A stretch of DNA of 64,000 nt. Source: Streptococcus suis. Lineage in GTDB: Bacteria; Bacillota; Bacilli; Lactobacillales; Streptococcaceae. The position numbers and the translations under genes were made by a program. A model generated the notes under the pieces. The model ran no database searches. It was given only the letters and a program-made list of their open reading frames with translations, and had not been told where the DNA came from. Location of the stretch: NCBI RefSeq assembly GCF_017601095.1, contig NZ_JAGFUX010000008.1:46120-110119 (forward strand), in the 5' to 3' direction. Below, piece after piece: positions 47,091 through 57,391 of the stretch (its first letter is position 1; the number at the start of each line of letters is the position of its first letter).

Positions 47091-47643
47091 AAAACTTCTG
47101 CCATTCCTTCCGATACAATTCATAGTAATAAGAAGTAACCCGCTGACCAGCAATCACTTTATCAGCCTCTTTTTGAGTCACTAGCTGAAAGCCCATTTTT
47201 TCCAAGAGACGCTTGGAGGCTTGATTTTCCTGGGCGTGCCCAGCCTTGACCACTTCAAAGTCCAAGTCCAGCAGTAAAAGGTCCAAGACAGCCTGCAAGG
47301 CCTCGCTTGCCAAGCCCTGACCCCAATAAGCCTTATTGAGAATAAAACCGATAGACAGGGACTTGTCTTGCTCTGACAGCCCATAGGTATCCAGCGTTCC
47401 AATCATCTTCTGCTTACTTTTTAATTCTAAGGCATACTTACCGACTGGATCCGACAAGTAGATTTCTTCAATACCACGTCGGGTATCTTCCAAAGTCTGA
47501 TTTACAGGGAAGGTCCAGCGAGTCGTTTCCTGGTCAGAGGCATACTCGTACATATCCTCCAAATCCACCATACCCACAGGGCGAAGCCGTAGGCGTTTGG
47601 TCTCCAAAACCGAATACTTAGCCAGCTTATCCTTGAGACTCAC
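47080..47643 (-). CDS. GNAT-family acetyltransferase, RimJ/RimL type
   Basis: The 187-residue protein shows LETKRLRLRPVGMVDLEDMYEY, GFILNKAYWGQGLASEALQ and NQASKRLLEKMGF, the RimJ/RimL-like pattern. GTG 47643 is chosen for its GAGGAAG site; it overlaps the end of phoH. The substrate may be a ribosomal protein N-terminus or a small molecule. Confidence 0.85.
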   Translation of the reverse strand: MSLKDKLAKYSVLETKRLRLRPVGMVDLEDMYEYASDQETTRWTFPVNQTLEDTRRGIEEIYLSDPVGKYALELKSKQKMIGTLDTYGLSEQDKSLSIGFILNKAYWGQGLASEALQAVLDLLLLDLDFEVVKAGHAQENQASKRLLEKMGFQLVTQKEADKVIAGQRVTSYYYELYRKEWQKFYGH

Positions 47644-48634
47644 GAGCTTCCTCCTCGACTTCCTCCGCCTTCTTCTGCAAGGCTGGTGCCACATCGTAGG
47701 CTCGGATAATCTCCGCAACGACTGGATGGCGAACCACATCCTTGGCTGAAAAATGCACGAAATCAATCTGCGGAATCCGACTCAATTTCTCCGTCGCATC
47801 AATCAAACCCGACTTAACATTGCGAGGTAGGTCAATCTGGCTAATGTCCCCATTGACTATCATCTTGGAATTAAAGCCCAGACGAGTTAGGAACATCTTC
47901 ATCTGCATAATAGTGGTGTTCTGTGCCTCGTCCAAGATAACAAAGGCATCCTCCAAGGTCCGCCCCCGCATATAGGCCAGCGGGGCAATCTCAATAATCT
48001 CGCGCTCCATTAGGCGCGTGGTCTGCTCCTTGCCTAAAATCTGGTAGAGGGCATCATAGACAGGACGCAAATAGGGATCTACTTTTTCTTTCAAGTCCCC
48101 TGGCAAAAAGCCTAAACTTTCTCCCGCTTCTACCGCAGGACGTGTCAGGACAATCCGCTTAACCTGACCCCGCTTGAGGGCTGTTACCGCGAGAGTGACC
48201 GCTAAGAAGGTCTTACCTGTACCAGCAGGTCCAATCCCAAACACGATATCATGACGCTTTACGCTGTCCACATAGAGTTTTTGACCAAGGGTCTTTACGC
48301 GAATGGGTTTGCCGTAGTTGTCCTTGATGATCTCTTCTTCGTAGAGGGCTACAAATTTTTCAATCTCATCATTTTTGACCATAGAAATAGCCGTGACCAC
48401 ATCAGGCGTATTGATGACCAAGCCCCGATTGACCAAAACCAATAGGGACTGGATAACCAAACGAGCCTGTTCCACCTGCTCTTCCTGACCGATAACTTGC
48501 ACAACTTCTGTCCGTGCATGAATAACCACGCCCAATTCCTGCTCCATCAGCCGCAGGTGACGCTCATTAGACCCAAAAAGACTAAACAAATCATCAGGGT
48601 GTTTTAAGTGAATATCAATCGAATGTTCTAGCAA
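47627..48634 (-). CDS. phoH: PhoH-family ATPase (PhoL)
   Basis: The 335-residue protein has an N-terminal KH-like region (about 1-100) and a PhoH ATPase domain with Walker A GPAGTGKTFLA, Walker B-like FVILDEAQNTT and NGDISQIDLP. It is thought to act in RNA metabolism. In many Firmicutes it precedes ybeY; here the two are 24 kb apart. Confidence 0.9.
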   Translation of the reverse strand: MLEHSIDIHLKHPDDLFSLFGSNERHLRLMEQELGVVIHARTEVVQVIGQEEQVEQARLVIQSLLVLVNRGLVINTPDVVTAISMVKNDEIEKFVALYEEEIIKDNYGKPIRVKTLGQKLYVDSVKRHDIVFGIGPAGTGKTFLAVTLAVTALKRGQVKRIVLTRPAVEAGESLGFLPGDLKEKVDPYLRPVYDALYQILGKEQTTRLMEREIIEIAPLAYMRGRTLEDAFVILDEAQNTTIMQMKMFLTRLGFNSKMIVNGDISQIDLPRNVKSGLIDATEKLSRIPQIDFVHFSAKDVVRHPVVAEIIRAYDVAPALQKKAEEVEEEARESQG

Positions 48635-48712
48635 GTCTTGCTCCTTTTCCTGTGCTTTTTTCTATTATAACAAAAATAGCCCTAAGTGGACTATTTTCCT
48701 TTCTTTTCAAGC

Positions 48713-48928
48713 CTAATGCTCCAAATAGTCTTCCCAAATCCGATCAAAATCACTCATGGAAAAACTAAAGCTAGCTGATTCTTCTAAAAAACGACAGACC
48801 ACATCGAAATCATCGGACTGTTTGGGAAAATCCGATTCTTCAAAGGCATAGTCTGCCAAAATAGCCACTGGCGCATCACTCTTAGGATTACGCTGGGCCA
48901 TTAACCAAGTATAAAAACTTTTTCTCAC
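48713..48928 (-). CDS. YozE-family (UPF0346) small protein
   Basis: The 71-residue protein starts with GTG ([17 protein letters not shown]) and ends [15 protein letters not shown], matching the YozE/UPF0346 SAM-like family of unknown function. It lies five bases after the stop of the DUF1801 gene. Confidence 0.85.
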   Translation of the reverse strand: MRKSFYTWLMAQRNPKSDAPVAILADYAFEESDFPKQSDDFDVVCRFLEESASFSFSMSDFDRIWEDYLEH

Positions 48929-48933
48929 AATGC

Positions 48934-49392
48934 TTACTTTCTAATATGGTTTTCTTCATAGAGCTCGATATACCGCTCCATGCTCATCCGACTGATCAAA
49001 TCCCCGATTAATTCAAAGGGGATATTCTTGGGATTTTTCATACGGATGCAGGATTTCCCCATGTCCAGCTTGGTCGGCACCACTTCCTGATAAGCTACCA
49101 CAAACCAGTCATTGAGTTCTTTGTCCATATAAATCCCCATATGGTAAAGGGCAATATGGGCCTTTTGGGAAGCCAAAGCGACAAATGGCAAAGGTTCCCC
49201 TGGCGTACAATGATAACCAGCCGGATAGGCAGATAGGGGTACATAGTAGTTTATCATCCCCCCTAAAACACCTACCTCAAATCCCGCAGGCAGGTGGTCC
49301 AGAATCACCTGATGCAAATGTTCCACTGCCTGTCTCCTATTTTCTGGCAGAGCCTCAAAATAAGCCTCTACACTTTCAACATCATATAACAT
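48934..49392 (-). CDS. DUF1801-family protein
   Basis: The 152-residue protein begins with [23 protein letters not shown] and has the [17 protein letters not shown] core and [15 protein letters not shown] of DUF1801/YdhG-like proteins. Relatives include intracellular iron chaperone-like proteins, but the role here is not known. Confidence 0.82.
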   Translation of the reverse strand: MLYDVESVEAYFEALPENRRQAVEHLHQVILDHLPAGFEVGVLGGMINYYVPLSAYPAGYHCTPGEPLPFVALASQKAHIALYHMGIYMDKELNDWFVVAYQEVVPTKLDMGKSCIRMKNPKNIPFELIGDLISRMSMERYIELYEENHIRK

Positions 49393-49394
49393 CG

Positions 49395-50765
49395 TTACCT
49401 TCTTCTATTTCTACGAGACAGCTGTCCAGATTCTTTGGCCTGCTTCCGTTTTCTCCGATTTCTATTCAACGAATAGTGAAGTATTCCCATCAACATAAGG
49501 AAAATCAAAAGGAGCAACCATGGCCAGTAAGCCAACCACTGCTTCCATTGATCAAGCATGCCACTAGCAAGAGTGGCTTGAGTCTCTGTCTGGCTGCTCG
49601 TGCCTGACGGAGCAGAGGTACTCAACACTTCCACAGCCTGACCGGCTGAAATAATTGGGCTGACCTGGTCCAAACCAGTATCAAGGACTACTCGCCCATC
49701 AGCAATAGACAGGTTTGGACTGCTGCCTTTTGGAACCGTTGCAAATAAATCCGCTTCCAGATTAACAACTTGACCATCCACTTCCTGCTGACCAGCTGCT
49801 AGAACTTTCTGGTAATCAAATTCAGCGTAAGCCTTTTCCATCAAGGCATTGCCAAATGGGTGGCGGTAGTATTCGCCATTTTGATCTTCCCAACTACCAA
49901 CCCCCATAATTACCGTAATAAACCGTTGTTCACCCCGATTGACCGTAGCAATATAGTTAAAAGCACCTCGTGGACTAGAGCCTGTTTTTAACCCATCGAC
50001 TCCCTCAATCCCATACAGAGCACCTGGTAGGGAGTAATTATAGGTCTCGAACCTTTCCTCATACGGAGTCCCAGCCTTAACTGTTACCACAGGGTGCTTG
50101 GTGTGTTCCAAAATCTCAGGATAATCTTTCAAAAAATGATAGGTCAAAATAGCCATATCACGCGCTGTTGTTTGGTTAGCACTATAAAGGTCATAACGCG
50201 TTGGATTGTAATATCCTTCAAAAGCCGATGCTGCCGCTCCGCTTGGATTATACCAATAAGAATTGCTCATGCCAAGTTCTTGGGAGATGGCATTCATCTG
50301 GTCTATAAAGGCATCGGGGTCATTGTTGGACAAGAGATTGGCCAACATAATCGTCGCAACGTTTGAAGAGGGAACAGCTGTCATAGTAATCAATTCTGAG
50401 ACAGTATAGTCGACACCTGCGACAATCGCATTATTGGAAATGGCATAGATGCCTGCAATCGCCTGGTCACTTTCTGTTGCTCGAACCAAGGTATCCTCAG
50501 AAATGGTCCCAGCTTCAATTGCCTGATAGGTCATGTATAAGGTCAAGACCTTACTCATACTGGCTGGGTCGCGGACCTCATCTACATTGTCCTGCCAGAC
50601 AATAGTTCCTGTATGGGCATCAATGACAATGCTTGACTTAGGACGGTTGATATCGCTCACTTCGTAGCCCGCCGCCCTTGTCAAATCCAGCAGTTCATCA
50701 GCCCTGACAGATAATGAGAAAATTGATAACAAAAAAATACTAGCCAACAGAATGAACTTTTTCAT
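49395..50765 (-). CDS. dacA: D-alanyl-D-alanine carboxypeptidase (PBP3/DacA type)
   Basis: The 456-residue protein has an N-terminal signal peptide (to about RADE) and the active-site motifs SMSK, SSN and KTGS (GVDGLKTGSS). A C-terminal beta domain, a membrane helix at about 405-427 and a basic tail follow. It trims the terminal D-Ala of peptidoglycan stem peptides. ATG 50765 fits the GGAGGGG site better than the in-frame TTG two codons earlier. Confidence 0.92.
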   Translation of the reverse strand: MKKFILLASIFLLSIFSLSVRADELLDLTRAAGYEVSDINRPKSSIVIDAHTGTIVWQDNVDEVRDPASMSKVLTLYMTYQAIEAGTISEDTLVRATESDQAIAGIYAISNNAIVAGVDYTVSELITMTAVPSSNVATIMLANLLSNNDPDAFIDQMNAISQELGMSNSYWYNPSGAAASAFEGYYNPTRYDLYSANQTTARDMAILTYHFLKDYPEILEHTKHPVVTVKAGTPYEERFETYNYSLPGALYGIEGVDGLKTGSSPRGAFNYIATVNRGEQRFITVIMGVGSWEDQNGEYYRHPFGNALMEKAYAEFDYQKVLAAGQQEVDGQVVNLEADLFATVPKGSSPNLSIADGRVVLDTGLDQVSPIISAGQAVEVLSTSAPSGTSSQTETQATLASGMLDQWKQWLAYWPWLLLLIFLMLMGILHYSLNRNRRKRKQAKESGQLSRRNRRR

Positions 50766-50783
50766 TTTCAATTCCCCTCCATC

Positions 50784-51704
50784 CTAACGCAAGCCTAAGA
50801 TGCTTTCTTTGGTATGGATCATATCCGTCACCATTTGACAAAAAGGAGTTGGAATGCCCACTCGCTTGCCTTTAAAGACGACTGCTCCATTCAAGAAATC
50901 AATTTCCGTCTTGCGACCATGTTGAACCAAATCCTGATGCATTGAAGGATAGTGACTGGCTGCTTTTTTAGACGCATCCATTATGTACTTCCAAATACCT
51001 TCTTCATCAATGGTGCCAACCTCAGCCTTGGCAACTGCGATAAATTCATTAAAGATACCTTGCACCAGATTCAAGCCAGATTCCGTTCCAAACAGTTCAC
51101 CGATCGTACAATCCAAAATCGTACAGGTAGGATTCATGGTCCCATTGACACAAGCTTTTTGCCAAATCGCTTGAATCACATTTTCATCGTACTGGGCATT
51201 GAGACCTGCCAGATTGAACATTTCCACGATCGGAGCCACTGCTTCTACCTGGCCAGACAGGTCTTGCAAGGAGATAGAACCAGGTCCCTCTAAATGAGCA
51301 TGGCCTGGTCCTTTCAAACCAGCCAACCAAATAGTCACACCCACCATGATATTTTCTTCCGGCACAAATCGGCGCATTGTTGTCGCATGCCCCAAACCAT
51401 TCAAGAGACTGAGAACCTTGGTCTCCTTGCCAATGATTGGCTTGATGTCCTGCAACATTTTCGGCAACTGATCCGCCTTTGTCAAAAGAATAATCAAATC
51501 TGCCTGTCGTGTCGCCTCAGTCGGCAGCATAATCGGTAACTGCACTCGATCTTCTACATCACCAGTAATCAATAGGCCGTCCTGTCGAATCGCCTCGATA
51601 TGAGCTGGCCAATTATCCAGTAGGATTACTTCATTCTCGGTTTTGGACAATTGGTAACCAAAGCGACAGCCCATAGCACCCGCACCAGCAATATAAACTA
51701 ACAT
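50784..51704 (-). CDS. panE: 2-dehydropantoate 2-reductase family protein
   Basis: The 306-residue NADP-binding protein has the N-terminal GAGAMGCRFG and the C-terminal PSMHQDLVQHGRKTEIDFLNG motif of the ApbA/PanE family. It would reduce ketopantoate to pantoate for CoA synthesis; related ketoacid reductases are possible. GGAGG precedes the ATG. Confidence 0.88.
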   Translation of the reverse strand: MLVYIAGAGAMGCRFGYQLSKTENEVILLDNWPAHIEAIRQDGLLITGDVEDRVQLPIMLPTEATRQADLIILLTKADQLPKMLQDIKPIIGKETKVLSLLNGLGHATTMRRFVPEENIMVGVTIWLAGLKGPGHAHLEGPGSISLQDLSGQVEAVAPIVEMFNLAGLNAQYDENVIQAIWQKACVNGTMNPTCTILDCTIGELFGTESGLNLVQGIFNEFIAVAKAEVGTIDEEGIWKYIMDASKKAASHYPSMHQDLVQHGRKTEIDFLNGAVVFKGKRVGIPTPFCQMVTDMIHTKESILGLR

Positions 51705-51713
51705 AGTACCTCC

Positions 51714-52568
51714 TTATATAGTCTCCGTTCCAAACGCATCTTGTTTAATTTTTCCAGCCTTCATCAACCCACCGAGAGCTTTCTTAAATTGCCCCTTGGA
51801 AATCCCAAAGGTGGCTTTAATATCTTCCGGAGAAGACTTGTCGTTCAAGGTCATAAAGCCTCCATTGCTCTCCAAATAGGTCAAAATCATCTGGGCATCA
51901 TTTTCTAACATCTCAAATGAGCGTGGTTTCAAGGACAGGTTTAGCGTCCGGTCGACCGCTCTAAAGCCAATTACCCGCACTTCCAATTCCTGACCCAAAC
52001 GCGGTTCAGAGTAGCGTTCATTTGGATGAATAAAGCCCAACATATTGTTATCAGGTAGATAGACAAAGGTCCCTGACATCTTTAAACGGTAAACGATAGC
52101 ACGCAGGGTTTGGTTCTGCATATTGTCATAAGCAGGACCAGCCATCTTTTGAAAATCTTCTTGAAAGGCTGGCAAGGCCCAGATACGATCTTTCTTATCC
52201 ACATCCAACTTCACATAGAGTTGATCACCTTTTTTAGGCCAGAGCTCCTTGATTTCAGGCAGGATATCCAAAGACACCACCACTTCCTTATCCGGCAGAC
52301 CTGTATCCAAGAAAACACCCAGGTCCTTTCGAACTTCCGTTACCCTACCCCAACCAAAGTTGGTCAAACTAGCGCTAACTTCCTTGGTGGTCATCCGCAA
52401 ACGTTGTTTCATGTCTGGATAGACAAATCCCTTAACGGATTCCCCGATTTGATGAGGGCCTTCTTCCTTGGCTAGAGCCAGGGTTTGTCCTTCTTTTTGA
52501 ACAAAATAAAATTGGTCATTTTCGTCGATAACCATGCCGGTCACGACAGTTGCAAGTAAACTAGTCAT
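51714..52568 (-). CDS. cvfB: CvfB-family S1 RNA-binding protein
   Basis: The 284-residue protein has successive S1-like domains (e.g. GWGRVTEVRKDLGVFLDTGLPDKEVVV) and a C-terminal winged helix (FGISKGQFKKALGGLMKAGKI). That is the CvfB layout, a virulence-related RNA-binding regulator in staphylococci. It lies nine bases upstream of panE in the same orientation. Confidence 0.9.
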   Translation of the reverse strand: MTSLLATVVTGMVIDENDQFYFVQKEGQTLALAKEEGPHQIGESVKGFVYPDMKQRLRMTTKEVSASLTNFGWGRVTEVRKDLGVFLDTGLPDKEVVVSLDILPEIKELWPKKGDQLYVKLDVDKKDRIWALPAFQEDFQKMAGPAYDNMQNQTLRAIVYRLKMSGTFVYLPDNNMLGFIHPNERYSEPRLGQELEVRVIGFRAVDRTLNLSLKPRSFEMLENDAQMILTYLESNGGFMTLNDKSSPEDIKATFGISKGQFKKALGGLMKAGKIKQDAFGTETI

Positions 52569-52632
52569 GTCACTCTTCTTTCTATATATGGCGAAAAAGG
52601 GAGGACAGAATCTGCGCCCCCCTCCATTCGTA

Positions 52633-53190
52633 TTATACTTCCAACAATTCTTTTTCCTTGTCAGCAGTCATTTTATCAATTGTCTTGATGGCATCATCCG
52701 TCACTTTTTGAATATCTTTTTCAAGCGTCTTCAAATCATCTTCAGTGATTTCCTTGGCTTTTTCAGCTTTTTTCGCTTCATCCATAGCATCACGACGGAT
52801 ATTACGGATAGCAACCTTAGCGTTTTCACCAACTTTTTTCACATCTTTTGCCAAATTCTTACGTGTTTCTTCTGTTAATGCAGGGATAACCAAACGGATT
52901 ACCGTACCATCAGACTGCGGTGTCAAGCCAAGGTCAGAGGCATTTAAGGCACGCTCGATATCTTTCAAGATTGACTTGTCAAATGGTGTAATCAAGAGAA
53001 CACGCGCTTCCGGAACGGTAATACCAGCCAATTGGTTCAAGGGAGTTGGTGCACCGTAATATTCTACTGAAATGCGGTCCAACAAACTAGCATTGGCACG
53101 ACCAGCACGGATGTGGCTGAACTCACGTGCCAAACTTTGATGAGACTGGTTCATACGTTCTTGCGCTTTCGCAATAATTTCTTTTGACAT
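52633..53190 (-). CDS. frr: Ribosome recycling factor
   Basis: The 185-residue protein shows [26 protein letters not shown] and the helical [17 protein letters not shown] segment. It releases ribosomes after termination together with EF-G. It follows pyrH by 32 bases, the usual order. Confidence 0.98.
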   Translation of the reverse strand: MSKEIIAKAQERMNQSHQSLAREFSHIRAGRANASLLDRISVEYYGAPTPLNQLAGITVPEARVLLITPFDKSILKDIERALNASDLGLTPQSDGTVIRLVIPALTEETRKNLAKDVKKVGENAKVAIRNIRRDAMDEAKKAEKAKEITEDDLKTLEKDIQKVTDDAIKTIDKMTADKEKELLEV

Positions 53191-53222
53191 AATACTTCCT
53201 TCTTTATAAATTTTTTTGTAGT

Positions 53223-53954
53223 TTAGTTTTCGACAGATGAGTTTGAGACAGTTGTACCAATTTGTTCACCAAATACAACTCGTTTGATATTACCAGGTTC
53301 ATTCATATTGAACACCACCAAGTCGATATCATTGTCCATAGACAAGGTTGAAGCAGTCGCATCCATGATTTTCAAGCCACGGCTAATCACTTCGCGGTGG
53401 GTCAGTTCATTGAATTTAACTGCATTGGCATCTTTCTTCGGATCGGCATTATAAACACCATCCACACCGTTTTTAGCCATCAAAATGGCATCCGCTTCAA
53501 TTTCGGCTGCACGAAGGGCTGCTGTTGTATCCGTTGAGAAATACGGCGAACCAATTCCTGCTCCGAAAATAACAATGCGGCCTTTCTCAAGGTGACGAAG
53601 GGCACGTCCACGGATATATGGCTCAGCAACAGACTGCATAGCAATCGCAGTTTGCACACGGGTATCTACACCTAGCTGCTTGAGGGAATCTGCCATAACG
53701 AGCGCGTTCATGACAGTTCCAAGCATCCCTGTGTAGTCTGCCTGCACACGATCCATACCAGCTTCTGCAGCAGGCTCACCGCGCCATAGGTTACCACCAC
53801 CGATTACCAAAGCGATTTGCACACCCGAATCCGCTACTTCTTGGATTTCTTTTGCCATTTCCTGAACTGTCTTGATATCGATACCGACTCCACGCTCACC
53901 AGCAAGCGCCTCTCCAGACAGTTTAATCAAAATGCGTTCATATTTTGGTTTCAT
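53223..53954 (-). CDS. pyrH: UMP kinase
   Basis: The 243-residue hexameric kinase has [23 protein letters not shown] and GTGSPYFST-like [15 protein letters not shown] motifs. It phosphorylates UMP to UDP. The start has a GGGGTGAG site. Confidence 0.98.
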   Translation of the reverse strand: MKPKYERILIKLSGEALAGERGVGIDIKTVQEMAKEIQEVADSGVQIALVIGGGNLWRGEPAAEAGMDRVQADYTGMLGTVMNALVMADSLKQLGVDTRVQTAIAMQSVAEPYIRGRALRHLEKGRIVIFGAGIGSPYFSTDTTAALRAAEIEADAILMAKNGVDGVYNADPKKDANAVKFNELTHREVISRGLKIMDATASTLSMDNDIDLVVFNMNEPGNIKRVVFGEQIGTTVSNSSVEN

Positions 53955-54080
53955 CTTCTCACCCCTCTATTTTATCCCTACTATTCTACCACAAATTTCT
54001 CATTTTATATAGCTAAATCTCTTCAAGAAAAAAGAAAATGTGACTACATAAAGTATGGTGTCGATTACATTTTTCAAAAC

Positions 54081-54109
54081 TTGTAAAACTTTAACAATTA
54101 AGGTAGAAT
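54081..54109 (+). promoter_or_regulatory. Promoter of the GT14-like gene
   Basis: TTGTAA (54081-54086), 17 bases and TAGAAT (54104-54109), 38 bases before the ATG. Confidence 0.55.
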
Positions 54110-54147
54110 TAGAAGAATACTTCGATTGAAACTGAAAAGGACCCACG

Positions 54148-55092
54148 ATGAAAAAACACGCTTATCTAATAATTGCCTATGATAAATTCGAACAACTTGC
54201 ATTTCAAGTGTCACTCCTAGATGACCCACGAAATGATATTTATATTCATATCGATAAGCGTTCTGCATTATCTGATGAAACCATCACACTTATCAAAAAT
54301 TCTGCTCAGAATTCTAAGATTTATTTTACTCCGCGAATGGCTGTTTATTGGGGGCATTTTTCCCTTGTTGAGTGTGAACTCCTACTTTACCAAACAGCAA
54401 GCGACAATGAAGAGTACGCTTTCTATCATTTACTTTCTGGAGCAGATCTACCACTTCGTTCTCAAGACTATATCCACAACTTTTTCCAGAAACATGCAGA
54501 TAAAACCTTTGTTACACGCTTCAATGAAAAACAAGCAGAGGATCTTAAACTTTATAGAGTTGTTGAACATTATCACTTTTTTAGAAAAATTACGCCACGA
54601 AACCTATCCCCTTTTCCTCGAAAAATCTTACGTGCTTATCAAATTATTGAAAGCAAATTGCAAACAATCCTTCGTGTCGATCGCTTGCATGGAAAACGTA
54701 AGGAAATGGGATTTGATGGTTATTCACAATGGAAATCAATCAACCATCGTGTCCTGACAGCAATTCTTTCTGAAAGAGATTTTATCAATAAACATTTTCA
54801 TCATACTTTCTGCTCAGATGAATATTACTTTGGGATGACACTCAAAAAAGCCGGTCTCTTAGATACCATCTACCACCAACCAGCTGTAAATGATATTCCT
54901 AATGAATTTCAAGGTAATCTTCGATATGTTAACTGGTGGGATGGTCATCCGTACGAATGGACAGATTCAGACCATGACAAGGCACAAATCGAGCAAGGAA
55001 TTGCACTTGGACACTTCTTTACTCGCAAATTCGACCTAAACAAATATCCTGGTCTAAAAGACTTTATTCAAGAAAAAGTAAAGGAAGCCTAA
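54148..55092 (+). CDS. GT14 (core-2/I-branching type) glycosyltransferase
   Basis: The 314-residue cytosolic protein has YLIIAYDKFEQLAFQVSLLD, IYIHIDKRS, VYWGHFSLVE and HLLSGADLPLRSQDYIHNFF, then CSDEYYFGMTL and YVNWWDGHPYEW, the pattern of GT14 (beta-1,6-GlcNAc-transferase-like) enzymes. It is a single gene with its own promoter, more AT-rich than its neighbours and on the opposite strand, suggesting acquisition. Its acceptor (capsule, wall polysaccharide or glycoprotein) is unknown. AAAGGA precedes the ATG. Confidence 0.85.
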   Translation: MKKHAYLIIAYDKFEQLAFQVSLLDDPRNDIYIHIDKRSALSDETITLIKNSAQNSKIYFTPRMAVYWGHFSLVECELLLYQTASDNEEYAFYHLLSGADLPLRSQDYIHNFFQKHADKTFVTRFNEKQAEDLKLYRVVEHYHFFRKITPRNLSPFPRKILRAYQIIESKLQTILRVDRLHGKRKEMGFDGYSQWKSINHRVLTAILSERDFINKHFHHTFCSDEYYFGMTLKKAGLLDTIYHQPAVNDIPNEFQGNLRYVNWWDGHPYEWTDSDHDKAQIEQGIALGHFFTRKFDLNKYPGLKDFIQEKVKEA

Positions 55093-55482
55093 AAACCAGG
55101 ATATTCTCAAAAAACAACATACTAAGAAGACTCCTATTTCTGATAAACTAAAATAGGAGCCCTTATTATTTGCATTAATTAGACCATATATTACTCATTT
55201 TTTATTCATCTTATAAGACTTCTGTAGTTCAGACTTTTATCTATTCCTTAACCTGTTCTCACCAGCTCACATACTATTATAAAACACTATACTTTCCAAT
55301 AATGCAACTAAAAAATACTTTTATCCGTTGGTTCCCTGTTGATGGCAGAAGGCTGACCTTATAAAAGTATTTTTATTATGTCTCAATTTATAACAAAAAG
55401 CTTCTGGTTCCCAAAAACTTTCAGTAAGCATTTGTTCTTTTTGTTATTTTCAAGTCTTGCTCTGACGGATAATCTTAGATGG
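55093..55482. other. Intergenic region between two convergent genes with three inverted repeats
   Basis: No gene is seen. CTCCTATTT/AAATAGGAG (about 55129-55160) may end the GT14 gene. AAAAATACTTTTAT (55311-55324) and ATAAAAGTATTTTT (55361-55374) are perfect inverted arms around 36 bases. AACAAAAAG and CTTTTTGTT flank a third possible stem-loop (about 55392-55445) nearest to the GST-like gene. GGTTCCC occurs inside both of the last two. Confidence 0.5.
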
Positions 55483-56274
55483 CTAGACTTCTTCGATTGC
55501 CTGATAGCTGGCTGTTAGGCCCCGTTGGACACCTGGTCTTTGAGAAATCTTTTCCACCCAAGCTGTCAGGTGACGGTAGGAAGCGACATCCAGAAACTCT
55601 GCAGAACCTGGATACAAAGCTCCTTGTGCCAAGCGACCATACCAAGACCAAATAGCAATATCTGCGATGGTATAGGTATTTCCAGCTACATATTCTCTTG
55701 TCGCCAATAGTTGATCCAAGAGACCCAGCTGACGCTTGGTCTCCATTGTATAGCGATTAATCGGGTATTCTTGCGCTGTCGGAGCGTAATGGAAGAAATG
55801 TCCAAATCCTCCACCAACAAATGGAGCGGCGCCAGTTTGCCAGAAGAGCCAATTAAGGACCTCTGTCCGCTCCGCCCAAGCTTTCGGCATCAATGCATCA
55901 AATTTTTCTGCTAAATATAGGAGAATATTGGCTGATTCAAAGACACGAACGGGTTCTCTTTCAGAATAATCTACAAGCGCAGGAATCTTAGAGTTTGGAT
56001 TGATGCTTACAAAATCAGAGCCAAATTGATCTCCTTGACCGATATTGATGAGAAAGAGGTCATAATCAGCTTCCGAAATACCTAATTCTCTTAGTTCTTC
56101 CAACATGATAGCTACTTTAATACCATTTGGCGTTCCCAGAGAATAAACTTGGAAGGGCTTGTCTCCTTTTGGTAGTTTTTGTTCAAAGCGAGCTCCTGCA
56201 GTTGGACGGTTGCCGGAACGGTTATCATTTTCATCTTCCCACTTCCATACGAGTGGTTTTGTATATTCTGTCAT
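55483..56274 (-). CDS. Glutathione S-transferase-like protein (YghU type)
   Basis: The 263-residue protein starts with a YghU-type N-terminal extension (NRPTAGARFEQKLPKG). A thioredoxin-like domain (YSLGTPNGIKVAIMLEEL, NPNSKIPALVD, FESANILLYLAE) and a helical GST domain follow. YghU acts as a disulfide-bond reductase with glutathione. It lies six bases after the 95-residue gene. Confidence 0.9.
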   Translation of the reverse strand: MTEYTKPLVWKWEDENDNRSGNRPTAGARFEQKLPKGDKPFQVYSLGTPNGIKVAIMLEELRELGISEADYDLFLINIGQGDQFGSDFVSINPNSKIPALVDYSEREPVRVFESANILLYLAEKFDALMPKAWAERTEVLNWLFWQTGAAPFVGGGFGHFFHYAPTAQEYPINRYTMETKRQLGLLDQLLATREYVAGNTYTIADIAIWSWYGRLAQGALYPGSAEFLDVASYRHLTAWVEKISQRPGVQRGLTASYQAIEEV

Positions 56275-56280
56275 ATGTTT

Positions 56281-56568
56281 TTAATCTACCTTTCTTGGGA
56301 TAAAGCTTGCCATTCGGTAATGATTTTGAAGTTGTTGAATGTAAAGAGAAAGCTGTACCAACTCTTTTGGTGCATGGCAGGTCAAGGCTGTCAACTCTGC
56401 ATTGACATAGCGTCCCAATCGTTCAGCAAGCAAGTAGAGATTTTCAGCTTGATCAAGCTTTTTTGCTGTTTCAAAAACCTTTTCACGCAAATCGGATGTG
56501 ATAGCATCCTCTCGTAGCTGATAAACCGCCGAAAGATGACTATAAAATTCTTCACGGTTCACCTTCAT
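56281..56568 (-). CDS. Hypothetical helical protein, 95 residues
   Basis: ATG 56568 has a GAGGAGG site; the longer frame has none. The product is predicted all-helical and charged, without membrane segments (KVNREEFYSHLSAVYQLRED...), and ends ASFIPRKVD. It is in one unit with the GST-like gene. I do not recognise a family. Confidence 0.7.
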   Translation of the reverse strand: MKVNREEFYSHLSAVYQLREDAITSDLREKVFETAKKLDQAENLYLLAERLGRYVNAELTALTCHAPKELVQLSLYIQQLQNHYRMASFIPRKVD

Positions 56569-56661
56569 AGTTACCTCCTCAATCACTTTTACGTATATTA
56601 TATAGCCCAATCCATTGAATATCAACTAAAAAAGATTGCCCTAAGACAATCTTTCAAGTGA

Positions 56662-57351
56662 TTAAAGTGAGTTAGGATCAACTTTGATACCAACACCTTG
56701 TGTTGTAGTGATAGATACTGAAGTCATGTAGGTACCTTTTGCAGTAGCTGGTTTAGCTTTAGCCATTACATCGTGGAAAGCTTTGAAGTTTTCAACGAGT
56801 TTGTCAGCGTCAAATGATACTTTACCGATAAGAGCTTGTACGATACCTGCCTTGTCAGCACGGTAAGTGATTTTACCACCTTTAGACTCTTCAACTGCTT
56901 TAGCAACATCCATAGTTACTGTACCAGTTTTAGGGTTTGGCATCAAGTTACGTGGACCAAGTACGCGACCAAGACGTCCAACAACTGCCATCATATCTGG
57001 AGTTGCGATAACAACGTCGAAGTCCAACCAACCACCGTTGATTTTAGCAACGAGGTCATCTTCACCAACAAAGTCTGCACCAGCAGCTTTTGCTTCTTCT
57101 GCTTTAGCACCACGTGCGAAAACAAGAACGCGTGAAGTTTTACCAGTACCGTTTGGCAATACCATTGCACCACGGATTTGTTGATCTGCTTTACGTACGT
57201 CGATGTTCAAGTTGTAAGCAACTTCAACTGACGCATCAAATTTAGCGAAGTTAGTTTCTTTTGCAAGAGCAACAGCTTCTTCTACGCTGTACAATTTTGT
57301 GCTGTCGATTTTCTCAAGAGCAGCACGCAAGTTTTTGCTTTTTTTAGCCAT
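56662..57351 (-). CDS. rplA: Ribosomal protein uL1
   Basis: The 229-residue protein has the typical [19 protein letters not shown] and [17 protein letters not shown] blocks. It binds 23S rRNA at the L1 stalk and, in many bacteria, represses its own operon mRNA. It lies 40 bases after rplK. Confidence 0.98.
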   Translation of the reverse strand: MAKKSKNLRAALEKIDSTKLYSVEEAVALAKETNFAKFDASVEVAYNLNIDVRKADQQIRGAMVLPNGTGKTSRVLVFARGAKAEEAKAAGADFVGEDDLVAKINGGWLDFDVVIATPDMMAVVGRLGRVLGPRNLMPNPKTGTVTMDVAKAVEESKGGKITYRADKAGIVQALIGKVSFDADKLVENFKAFHDVMAKAKPATAKGTYMTSVSITTTQGVGIKVDPNSL

Positions 57352-57391
57352 GTTATATGTCTCCTTGTAATCAGATAATCTTGGGTGCTAC

